Shown one piece after another: positions 8,290-16,901 of a DNA stretch of 64,000 bases; position 1 is the first letter of the stretch; each line of letters starts with the position of its first letter. The stretch spans positions 1 through 64,000 of the forward strand of contig NZ_JADLQL010000007.1 in NCBI RefSeq assembly GCF_015477805.1, written 5' to 3'. A model generated the notes under the pieces. It was not told the origin of the DNA and did not search any database. It saw only the letters and a list, made by a program, of their open reading frames with translations. Source of the stretch: Nocardia flavorosea (lineage in GTDB: Bacteria; Actinomycetota; Actinomycetes; Mycobacteriales; Mycobacteriaceae). Both the position numbers and the translations under genes were made by a program.

Positions 8290-9063
8290 TTACCGTACGG
8301 GGATCTCGTTCGTGCCGGCCGTCGCGTGGTTCGGCACAACCGGCAGGGGCATGGTGCTGGTGACCGGGTCCGGGTCCACGGCCGGCAGTTCGGCGGTGGA
8401 GACCAGGCCGGCGCCCGGCGTGATCTCGGCCTTGCGGTTGGTCAGCTTCTTGGCCACCGCGCTGATCCCCGGCAGGATCGAGACGAAAACGATGAGCAGG
8501 AAGATGCCCTCGACGTGGTCGCGGATGAAGGCCACATTTCCCAGGAAATACCCGAGTACGGTCACACCGCCGCCCCAGGCGACGGCGCCGACGATATCGA
8601 AGGCGACATAACGCCGGTAGCTCATCTTCGACACCCCGGCGAGTACCGGCATGAAGGTCCGGACGATCGGGACGAAGCGGGCCAGGATGATCGTTTTCGG
8701 TCCGTGCTTTTCGAAGAATTCGTGCGTTTCGGTCACGTAACTCTTCTTGAAGAAACGAGTGTCTTCTTTGTTGAACAGGGCCGGACCGATGGCCCGGCCG
8801 ATCCAGTAACCACACTGGTCACCGGCGAAGGCGATGAAGGTTACCGCGGGAAGCAGGACCCAGATCGAAACCGGAGGATTTTCCTGCGCTGCCAGCAGAC
8901 CACCGGTGAACAGCAGCGAATCGCCGGGCAGCAGCGGGAACAGCAGACCCGTCTCGATGAAGACGATCACCAAAATGGCCGGTAGCACCGCGTTCTTCAG
9001 CCAGGTTTCGGTCAACAGGTGCATCGGGTCGAGCAGTTCGGTCAGAGCCAGATTGCTCGTCAC
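8290..9063 (-). CDS. DedA-family membrane protein (second of two)
   Basis: The product has about 257 residues from the GTG at 9063; a TTG at 9144 would add 27 residues that look unlike the family. Conserved DedA signatures are ETGLLFPLLPGDSLLFTGG and ILARFVPIVRTFMPVLAGVS, with GDQCGYWIGR in between. It is closer to mycobacterial Rv0364 than the adjacent paralogue is. The tail after about residue 200 is basic then Pro-rich. Likely role: lipid-carrier recycling or membrane homeostasis. It is divergent from fba, with which it shares an upstream region. Confidence 0.88.
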   Translation of the reverse strand: MTSNLALTELLDPMHLLTETWLKNAVLPAILVIVFIETGLLFPLLPGDSLLFTGGLLAAQENPPVSIWVLLPAVTFIAFAGDQCGYWIGRAIGPALFNKEDTRFFKKSYVTETHEFFEKHGPKTIILARFVPIVRTFMPVLAGVSKMSYRRYVAFDIVGAVAWGGGVTVLGYFLGNVAFIRDHVEGIFLLIVFVSILPGISAVAKKLTNRKAEITPGAGLVSTAELPAVDPDPVTSTMPLPVVPNHATAGTNEIPVR

Positions 9064-9232
9064 CGCGTCGGTAGCTGCCAGCGCAATCACCCGGCCCACA
9101 GTACCGGTTACCACCGGGCCCGCAGGGTGCAGCGGCGCAAACAATCCCCTTATACCGGATGGAATCCGTCTGGCTTAGGGTATGTGGAGAAACAGACAAT
9201 CCCGTCTGCCGCACTACACGGAGGTCTTCACA

Positions 9233-10267
9233 GTGCCGATCGCGACTCCGGAGGTCTACGCCGAGATGCTCGGTCAGGCCAAGGCGAACTCTTTTGCCTT
9301 CCCGGCCATCAACTGCACATCGTCGGAGACGATCAACGCGGCGATCAAGGGTTTCGCCGAGGCGGGCAGTGACGGGATCATCCAGTTCTCCACCGGTGGC
9401 GCGGAATTCGGTTCCGGCCAGGGTGTGAAGGATATGGTCACCGGTGCTGTCGCGCTGGCCGAGTTCGCGCATGTGGTGGCCGAGAAGTACGGCGTCACCA
9501 TCGCGCTGCACACCGACCACTGCCCCAAGGACAAGCTGGACGGTTTCGTCCGCCCACTGCTGGCCATCTCCCAGGAACGGGTGAACGCGGGGAAGAACCC
9601 GCTGTTCCAGTCGCATATGTGGGACGGTTCGGCGGTTCCGATCGACGAGAACCTGTCGATCGCCCAGGAGCTGCTGTCCGCCGCGACCGCCGCGAAGATC
9701 ATCCTCGAGGTCGAGATCGGCGTCGTCGGCGGTGAGGAGGACGGCGTCGAGGCCGAGATCAACGAGAAGCTCTACACCTCGCCCGCGGATTTCGAGAAGA
9801 CCATCGACGCGCTCGGCGCCGGTGAGAAGGGCAAGTACCTGCTCGCCGCCACCTTCGGCAACGTGCACGGGGTCTACAAGCCCGGCAATGTGGTGCTCAA
9901 GCCCGAGGTGCTGGCCGAGGGCCAGAAGGTCGCCGCCGCCAAGCTCGGCCTGGGCGCCGACGCACAGCCCTTCGATTTCGTCTTCCACGGTGGTTCCGGT
10001 TCGCTGAAATCGGAGATCGACGATTCGTTGCGCTACGGCGTGGTGAAGATGAACGTCGACACCGATACCCAGTACGCCTTCACCCGGCCCATCGCCGCCC
10101 ATATGTTCAGCAACTACGACGGTGTGCTGAAGATCGACGGCGAGGTCGGCAACAAGAAGACCTACGATCCGCGCAGCTACCTGAAGAAGGCCGAGCTCTC
10201 GATGGCGGCCCGCGTGGTGCAGGCCTGCGAGGATCTGCGCTCCGCGGGACGTTCGATCAGTGCCTGA
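9233..10267 (+). CDS. fba: Class II fructose-1,6-bisphosphate aldolase
   Basis: The product has 344 residues. It cleaves fructose-1,6-bisphosphate to DHAP and glyceraldehyde-3-phosphate in glycolysis and runs in reverse for gluconeogenesis. The zinc and active-site motifs are present: HTDHC (His93-Asp95-His96), VEIGVVGGEEDG, the NVHGVYKPG segment and FHGGSGS. Nearly every residue matches the mycobacterial class II enzyme. The GTG at 9233 is preceded by GGAGG eight bases upstream; an in-frame ATG at 9182 is an unlikely start because the mature family N terminus is PIATPEVYAEML. Confidence 0.98.
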   Translation: MPIATPEVYAEMLGQAKANSFAFPAINCTSSETINAAIKGFAEAGSDGIIQFSTGGAEFGSGQGVKDMVTGAVALAEFAHVVAEKYGVTIALHTDHCPKDKLDGFVRPLLAISQERVNAGKNPLFQSHMWDGSAVPIDENLSIAQELLSAATAAKIILEVEIGVVGGEEDGVEAEINEKLYTSPADFEKTIDALGAGEKGKYLLAATFGNVHGVYKPGNVVLKPEVLAEGQKVAAAKLGLGADAQPFDFVFHGGSGSLKSEIDDSLRYGVVKMNVDTDTQYAFTRPIAAHMFSNYDGVLKIDGEVGNKKTYDPRSYLKKAELSMAARVVQACEDLRSAGRSISA

Positions 10268-10291
10268 TCACGCCGTCGCGCCCACTGCGAG

Positions 10292-11407
10292 ATGACGCTC
10301 GATCTGCGTGTGCTGGGGCCCGTACGACTGTCGGTCGGCGGTGAGCCGGTCGCCGTCGGCGGGCCCAAACCGCGAGCGCTGCTGGCCGCGCTCGCGGTGA
10401 ACCGGCGTCGCGCCGTGGCCTCGGCGACCCTGGCCGATATGGTCTGGAACGAGGCGCCGCCGGACGCCTACGCCGCCAGCCTGCAGGTATTCGTCTCCAA
10501 TATCCGTAAGGCATTGCGGAATTCGGGGGTTGATCCGGCCGCGGTATTGCGCACGGAATCCGCCGGGTACCGGCTCGAGATCGCCGACGATGCCTGCGAT
10601 CTCGGCCGGTTCGAGGCCGCCCGGGACGCGGGCAACCGCGCCGCGGGCGCCGGGGATCACGCGTCGGCGTCGCGGTTGTTCGGCACGGCGTTGCGGGAGT
10701 GGAACGGCCGCGCCCTCTCGGATCTGGCCGGTCTGGGTTTCGCGGACGGTTTCGCCACCGCGATGGAAGAAGAACGACTGCTGGCGGTTTCGGCGCGTTT
10801 CGATGCCGAGATCGCGTGCGGCCGGGCCGCCGCGGTGATCGGCGAACTGGTCGCGCTGACCAATGAGCATCCGCTGCGCGAACCGCTGTGGGGGCAGCTC
10901 ATCACCGCGCTGTATCTGTCCGAACGGCATGCCGACGCGCTCGAGGCCTGCCGGCGGGTGCGTACGGTGCTGGCCGAGGAACTCGGGATCGACCCCGGTC
11001 CCGCCCTGGTCGAACTGGAGCGCCGGGTGCTGCGGCAGGAGCCGCTGAACACCGTGGAGTTCAAAACCGCCGAGCGGATGGCCGCCGCGATGACCGATAC
11101 GGTCACCGAGGTACCGCGTTCGGTCCGCAGCGGACAGTTGCGGTTGCCGGACGGGCGGCTGGTGCTGGTCGCGCACGGTGGTTTCCGGATCGGCCGGATG
11201 ACCGACAACGATCTGATCCTCGACGATCCCAAGGCCAGCCGCTATCACGCCCAGATCAAACTCGGCCGGGCCGGTCTGCTGATCGAGGATCTGGATTCGG
11301 CGAACGGGGTCTACGTCAACGAGCAGCCGATAGAATCCGCGCTGTTAGCCGACGGCGACGCGATCCGAATAGGAACAACTATCCTGGCTTTCCAAGCCGT
11401 ACGCTGA
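10292..11407 (+). CDS. SARP-type regulator with BTAD and FHA domains (EmbR-like)
   Basis: The product has 371 residues. An OmpR/SARP winged-helix DNA-binding domain (about 1-95), a bacterial transcriptional activation domain of helical repeats (about 97-245) and a C-terminal FHA domain (about 275-365, with FRIGRMTDNDLILDDPKASRYHAQI and DLDSANGVYVNE) are in the same order as in mycobacterial EmbR. FHA domains bind phosphothreonine, so its activity is probably controlled by a Ser/Thr kinase. Targets are unknown; in mycobacteria the relative controls arabinosyltransferase genes, none of which are here. It lies 24 bp after fba and may be co-transcribed. Confidence 0.9.
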   Translation: MTLDLRVLGPVRLSVGGEPVAVGGPKPRALLAALAVNRRRAVASATLADMVWNEAPPDAYAASLQVFVSNIRKALRNSGVDPAAVLRTESAGYRLEIADDACDLGRFEAARDAGNRAAGAGDHASASRLFGTALREWNGRALSDLAGLGFADGFATAMEEERLLAVSARFDAEIACGRAAAVIGELVALTNEHPLREPLWGQLITALYLSERHADALEACRRVRTVLAEELGIDPGPALVELERRVLRQEPLNTVEFKTAERMAAAMTDTVTEVPRSVRSGQLRLPDGRLVLVAHGGFRIGRMTDNDLILDDPKASRYHAQIKLGRAGLLIEDLDSANGVYVNEQPIESALLADGDAIRIGTTILAFQAVR

Positions 11408-11436
11408 CTCACCACCCCAAACTGTTCACCTCCCCG

Positions 11437-11528
11437 GGGTGGGGCCCGCCCGGTTCTGGAGCGACAGAGCGGGGGAGCGAAGCGGAGGAGCGTCGGAGTG
11501 AAGAACCGGGCCCGAGAGGGCCCCACCC
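11437..11528. repeat. Long imperfect inverted repeat with purine-rich loop
   Basis: The left arm (11437-11457) and right arm (11502-11528) pair as GGGTGGGGCCC-GCCCGGTTCT against AGAACCGGGC...GGGCCCCACCC, with a six-base bulge in the right arm. The 44-base loop is purine-rich and built from GAGCG-like repeats. A small perfect hairpin (GAGCCGC gga GCGGCTC, 11531-11547) follows. The rest of the 372-bp gap to purA contains no credible gene. It may terminate the regulator transcript or be an interspersed genomic repeat. Confidence 0.75.
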
Positions 11529-11779
11529 TCGAGCCGCGGAGCGGCTCCAAAATTACCGCCCGTCCCTTCACGGACCATTTATTCCGTCGGCAAGGTCGAC
11601 AGAGACCTCGCCTCCACTCAGCAGCACAGGTGAACAGTCCCGACTCACCCACCGTGATCGCACCTCTTGGATGCTTCACCGCGAGCTCCGGCCCCCTGTT
11701 CTCGCACGAGTGCCGGTCGACCGTCGCCGCCGCGCGAGTGTCCACCCTGTCCCCGGCTCATCCGGGCGAGCTCCGGCTC

Positions 11780-13117
<1,338 letters not shown>

Positions 13118-13238
13118 CTACCTGCCGTAAACGGGGAGGAAGCCGGGAGCACAGTCTACTCGAGGCACCGGAAGCCGCCGGGAACGCCCGTTGCACCAGG
13201 CCCGTTGTGCGAGTCGGCGCGGCCTACCCTCTACACTC

Positions 13239-13931
13239 GTGAGTGACCGGTCCGAGGAGGGTGTTGGGCGTTTGAGTACCCATGTTCTCCGCTGTGCCGA
13301 TGCTCCGGTGCCTATTGCGCTCGCTGCCCAGCCCACCAGCCAAACCGCGGCTGTTCCGGATACCGCGCTGATCGACGAGCTGTTGCCGGTGCTGGCAGCG
13401 GATAGTTTGCCGCGGCTGATTGTGCTCGGTGACGATGCCGCGCTGGCGGCGGTCCTCACCCATCTGATGCGGACCGAACGTCTGCACGTGGAGGTGGGCT
13501 ATGTGCCGCCCGACCACACCTATGCGGCACGGGCCTATCAGCTCGGCACCGGGAGTGCTGCGGCGCGCCGCGCGCTGGAAGGTAAGGCCGAAGAAGTACC
13601 GCTGATCCGGGACGACACCGGCACGGTGCTGGTGGGCCGGGCCAAGATCACCGGCGTGAACGGAACGCCGCTGACCGGCGAGGCATACGTGGACGAGACT
13701 CGGCTGTTCTCCGGCGAGGTCCGGGCGATGTTCGTTACCCCGACCCTCGAGCTGCCCGGTGTCCGGGCCGGTGTGCCGCGCCGTTTCCGGCGCCGGCGCT
13801 GGACCGCCGGCCGCGCTGCCCAGCTCGGTACGCCCGGGGCCGTGATCGATCGTGACGGTGTGCAGAGCGACCGGACGGTGCCGCGGTCGAGCTTCTACCG
13901 GCACCACGAACCCTGGTTGCTGGTTCGATGA
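13239..13931 (+). CDS. Conserved mycolata protein of unknown function (Rv0358 type)
   Basis: The product has 230 residues from the GTG at 13239, where an upstream TACACT/TACCCT could give a leaderless transcript. A TTG at 13272 preceded by GAGGAGGG is an equally good start and would give 219 residues. No catalytic motif is recognised. The central part is alpha/beta (LPRLIVLGDDAALAAVLTHL; LHVEVGYVPP), and the C terminus ends with RSSFYRHHEPWLLVR. The assignment as the Rv0358 orthologue rests on its place between purA and the M50 protease gene. Its stop overlaps the next small ORF (ATGA). Confidence 0.75.
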   Translation: MSDRSEEGVGRLSTHVLRCADAPVPIALAAQPTSQTAAVPDTALIDELLPVLAADSLPRLIVLGDDAALAAVLTHLMRTERLHVEVGYVPPDHTYAARAYQLGTGSAAARRALEGKAEEVPLIRDDTGTVLVGRAKITGVNGTPLTGEAYVDETRLFSGEVRAMFVTPTLELPGVRAGVPRRFRRRRWTAGRAAQLGTPGAVIDRDGVQSDRTVPRSSFYRHHEPWLLVR

Positions 13932-14047
13932 ACAGTCACCGCCCGGATACCGGTGATGCGGTCGCAGTGCCGATCGGGATCGGCCGCGGGCGTTTCCCGC
14001 AGGCTCGACCGGCGGTGGTTCCGGTATCCGGTGCGAGGCGATCGTGA
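13928..14047 (+). CDS. Possible 39-residue coupled ORF
   Basis: An ATG at 13928 overlaps the preceding gene's stop as ATGA, and its own TGA overlaps the GTG of the protease gene as GTGA, so the three frames form a continuous coupled chain. The peptide is basic, with many Arg and Pro residues and no membrane segment. No similarity is recognised. It may be a real small protein, a coupling leader for the protease, or chance. No separate Shine-Dalgarno sequence is seen. Confidence 0.3.
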   Translation: MNSHRPDTGDAVAVPIGIGRGRFPQARPAVVPVSGARRS

Positions 14048-14823
14048 GCGGGGGCGTCACGGCGCTTCGCCGCGGTGCGGTACGGCCCAGCCCGGTTTTC
14101 CTGCTTGTCTTGCTGCTGGCGGTGGCCGGCGGTGCGCTCGCCTGGAATGCGGAACTGGATTCGGCCTGGGCGAAGGCCGGTGTTTTCGTCCTGGTCGTCT
14201 TCGGCTGGGTGGTGAGCTTGTGTTTGCATGAATTCGCCCATGCTTACCTCGCCTGGCGGGCCGGGGACCGCGAAGTGGAATTGCGCGGGTATCTGACGCT
14301 GAACCCGCTCAAATACAGCCATCCGCTGCTGTCGATCGTGCTGCCGATGGTGTTCATCGCGCTCGGCGGTATCGGGCTGCCCGGCGGAGCCGTGTACATC
14401 CACGCCCATCGGGTGCCGCCGCGGACCCAGCGGCTGATCAGCGCCGCGGGACCGGCGGTGAACGCGCTGTGCGCGGTGGTGCTGCTGCTGATCGTGCGGT
14501 TGTTCGGTAGCGCGCAGGAGAACGCGGCATTCTGGTTCGGGCTGAGTTTTCTGGCGTTCCTCCAGGTGACAGCGACGCTGTTGAATCTGCTGCCGATTCC
14601 CGGCCTGGACGGATATGGGATCGTTGAGCCATCGCTCAGCTATCAGACGCGTCGCGGTCTGGACCAGTTCAAACCGTTCGGAATGCTCATCCTGTTCGCG
14701 CTGCTGTTCACCCCGGCGATCAACCAGGTGTTCTTCGATGCGGTCTACGCCCTGTACGACTTCTCCGGGGTCTCGGAGCAATGGTCCCGGTACGGCGGAT
14801 ACCTGACCCGGTTCTGGGCGTAG
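14044..14823 (+). CDS. Site-2-protease-like M50 family metalloprotease (Rv0359 type)
   Basis: The product has 259 residues and about six membrane segments. The zinc site HEFAH is in a membrane helix near residue 62 and the second metal motif NLLPIPGLDGYG lies near 180, both diagnostic of intramembrane M50 proteases. No PDZ domain is present, placing it with the compact family members rather than Rip1/RseP. It presumably cleaves a membrane-embedded regulator or protein remnant; the substrate is unknown. The GTG at 14044 overlaps the previous ORF's stop. Confidence 0.9.
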   Translation: MSGGVTALRRGAVRPSPVFLLVLLLAVAGGALAWNAELDSAWAKAGVFVLVVFGWVVSLCLHEFAHAYLAWRAGDREVELRGYLTLNPLKYSHPLLSIVLPMVFIALGGIGLPGGAVYIHAHRVPPRTQRLISAAGPAVNALCAVVLLLIVRLFGSAQENAAFWFGLSFLAFLQVTATLLNLLPIPGLDGYGIVEPSLSYQTRRGLDQFKPFGMLILFALLFTPAINQVFFDAVYALYDFSGVSEQWSRYGGYLTRFWA

Positions 14824-14882
14824 CCCGGCCACCCGGATGACGGGCGCCGCAACCCGCGCGCCCGAAATACCCGGAATAAGCT

Positions 14883-14917
14883 GGGCCCGCCCGGCGCGGC
14901 TCCGGCCGGACGGGCCC
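14883..14917. terminator. GC-rich hairpin after the M50 protease gene
   Basis: GGGCCCGCCCGGC pairs with GCCGGACGGGCCC with one mismatch around a 9-base loop, about 60 bp after the protease stop. There is no U-run, as is common in actinobacteria. The wider gap 14824-15207 between the convergent protease and FUSC genes contains no credible ORF. Confidence 0.6.
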
Positions 14918-15207
14918 GGATACCCCGCCCGGGCCGGCGTCCGGGTATCCAAACGTCCGGTGCGCGGCAGCGCCGTCCGTCGGCAACGCGGCGTACGGGT
15001 GGGGTCCCGTCCGAACCGGCACGACCCGGTTCGAACATGTTTCACATTAGTTGAGTGCGGTACGCGGCGGCACGGGTAGTCCACTACTCGGAAAGCCGGT
15101 GCTCCCGGGCGGCCGGGTACGCAGGCGTACGAGGTACCACCGATCGGACGGGGCCGGCGAATCCCGAGCGAACACCGATCTCCGGCGCGGACTCTGCCGC
15201 GCTACGG

Positions 15208-16356
15208 TCAATTCTGCGGCATGACATACGGGTTCGGAACGGTCGGCGGGAGCAGCGCTATCGCCGACACCCGCTGCACACCGCAGACCTGCATGAGATC
15301 CACCAGGGTGGAGCGGATCTGCGCGAACACCACATGCGCCGAAAGGCCCGCACCCGCCACCAGTTCCGGCCGGGCCTGTTTGGCCACCGACCGCAAGGCA
15401 CGTGCCGCCTCGGCCCGGTCGGGCTGTTCGCCGCGGTCGGCCAGCACCATCCGACGAACCACGTCGACCGCCTGCGCCAGCCGCTCCACCTCGTCGATCA
15501 GCCCGGGATTGAGAATTTCGTCGTCCCGCACCAAGGTCAGCGACCGGCGCAGCAGGACTCGAGTGTTGCGGACCGCGTTGTCCAGCGGATCCGCCGCCGC
15601 ACGTAATCGCTCCAGGCGGCCGCGTGAATTCCAGTACAGCGGCGAGATACGGCTCACCTCCCGGCCGCCCTCCAGCGATTTGCGCAACGAATCCAATTGC
15701 TGCTGGGTGGCGCGCACCGCCGTGAGCGCATCGCGGATCTTGCTCGGATCCTGCTCCAGCAGACCGTGCCCGCAATCGGTCAGCGATCTCCCCATCACGC
15801 CGAGGATCGCCGCTGCCTGCTCCCGTGCCCGGCGCACCGGATGAAGCGGTACCGCGGCCACCACCACCACGCCCACCAGCCCACCGATCAGGGCATCGAC
15901 CATCCGGGACAGGCCCGCGCCCGATTCCGGCGGCATCAACGTCGCCACCAGCACGGCCGAACCGGACGCCTGGATACCGATGATGGGCCCACCGTCGAGG
16001 AAGATCGCCAGCCCCATGGCCGCCGCCACCACCAGCGCGATCTGCCACACCCCGGTACCCACCTGGGAGATGAACAGATCCCCGACCCCGATTCCGAGCG
16101 CCACCCCCACCACGAGTTCGAGCGAACGTCGCAGTCGCGCTCCGAAAGCGGTACCGATCGAAACGATGGCCGCCGTCGGCGCGAAGAAGGGCAGCGGATG
16201 GCCGACCACGTCCTTGGCCAGGAACCAGGCCAGGGCCGCTGCCAGCGAGCATTGCAGAATCGGAATGGCCGATGAACGCAGCCGGGTCCAGGAACGGCGC
16301 AGGCGATCGGTGCCCCGCTCCCGGGCCCGGGACAGCGGCGAGGTCGGGTCGCTCAC
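15208..16356 (-). CDS. FUSC-family membrane protein (aromatic-acid-exporter type)
   Basis: The product has 382 residues. About six hydrophobic segments lie in residues 30-170 (including LPFFAPTAAIVSIGTAFG and the GVALGIGVGDLFISQVG segment), then a long cytoplasmic helical region to the end. This matches FUSC/ArAE transporters, which export aromatic carboxylates or related small molecules; the substrate is unknown. The GTG at 16356 has no strong Shine-Dalgarno sequence but is only 14 bp after the DUF3151 stop, so the two are co-transcribed. Confidence 0.82.
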   Translation of the reverse strand: MSDPTSPLSRARERGTDRLRRSWTRLRSSAIPILQCSLAAALAWFLAKDVVGHPLPFFAPTAAIVSIGTAFGARLRRSLELVVGVALGIGVGDLFISQVGTGVWQIALVVAAAMGLAIFLDGGPIIGIQASGSAVLVATLMPPESGAGLSRMVDALIGGLVGVVVVAAVPLHPVRRAREQAAAILGVMGRSLTDCGHGLLEQDPSKIRDALTAVRATQQQLDSLRKSLEGGREVSRISPLYWNSRGRLERLRAAADPLDNAVRNTRVLLRRSLTLVRDDEILNPGLIDEVERLAQAVDVVRRMVLADRGEQPDRAEAARALRSVAKQARPELVAGAGLSAHVVFAQIRSTLVDLMQVCGVQRVSAIALLPPTVPNPYVMPQN

Positions 16357-16370
16357 GGGCGTGGAGACGT

Positions 16371-16814
16371 TCAGTCCAGACCGAGTTCCCCGGCTGCCCG
16401 CGGATCACAATCCTCGAGCAGATCCAGGCAGCGCGCGTACTCATCGGTTTCGCCGACGACCCGCGCCGCCTTCGCCAGGGCCGCCACGCTGCGCAGGAAG
16501 CCGCGATTGGGTTCGTGCTCCCACGGCACCGGGCCGAAACCCTTCCAGCCGTTGCGGCGCAGCAGATCCAGGCCACGGTGGTATCCGGTGCGCGCGAACG
16601 CGTACGCGGCGACGACATCGTGATTGATCGGTTCCGCGGCGTCCGCGGCACGCTCGAGCGCGGCCTCGGCCAGCGCCGCCCACGCGATCGAAGCGGCCGG
16701 ATTCTGCGCCGCCACCTGCACCGGATCGGTGCCCGCGTCGAGCGCGTCTTCCGCCGCATGCAGTTCAGGAAGGAGTACAGGTTGCGGTCCGAGCAGATCA
16801 CCGAACGAGGTCAT
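16371..16814 (-). CDS. DUF3151 protein (Rv0360c type)
   Basis: The product has 147 residues from the ATG at 16814; an ATG three codons upstream is also possible. It is an all-helical soluble protein with LLGPQPVLLPE near the N terminus, AALAEAALE, YAFARTGYHRGLDLLRRNGWKG and VPWEHEPNRGFLRS, typical of the actinobacterial DUF3151 family. The function is unknown. It is divergent from the large disordered membrane protein gene and upstream of the FUSC gene; the purA-to-Rv0361 order of M. tuberculosis is kept. Confidence 0.87.
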   Translation of the reverse strand: MTSFGDLLGPQPVLLPELHAAEDALDAGTDPVQVAAQNPAASIAWAALAEAALERAADAAEPINHDVVAAYAFARTGYHRGLDLLRRNGWKGFGPVPWEHEPNRGFLRSVAALAKAARVVGETDEYARCLDLLEDCDPRAAGELGLD

Positions 16815-16901
16815 GCGGTTCATTGTGCACGGCCGCCGGGGATGCTCGATAGGCTGGCCTTCTACGTCACATTTTCTATTTGCCAGCAACGAGGGGTACA
16901 G

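Noticed and set aside
7537-8985. 482-codon plus-strand frame antisense to the DedA genes
   Set aside because: His/Gln/Asp/Arg-rich shadow; both DedA genes on the other strand have clear motifs.
15047-16801. 584-codon minus-strand frame over the FUSC and DUF3151 genes
   Set aside because: Arg/Gly/Ala-rich out-of-frame translation of two genuine genes, with no family features.
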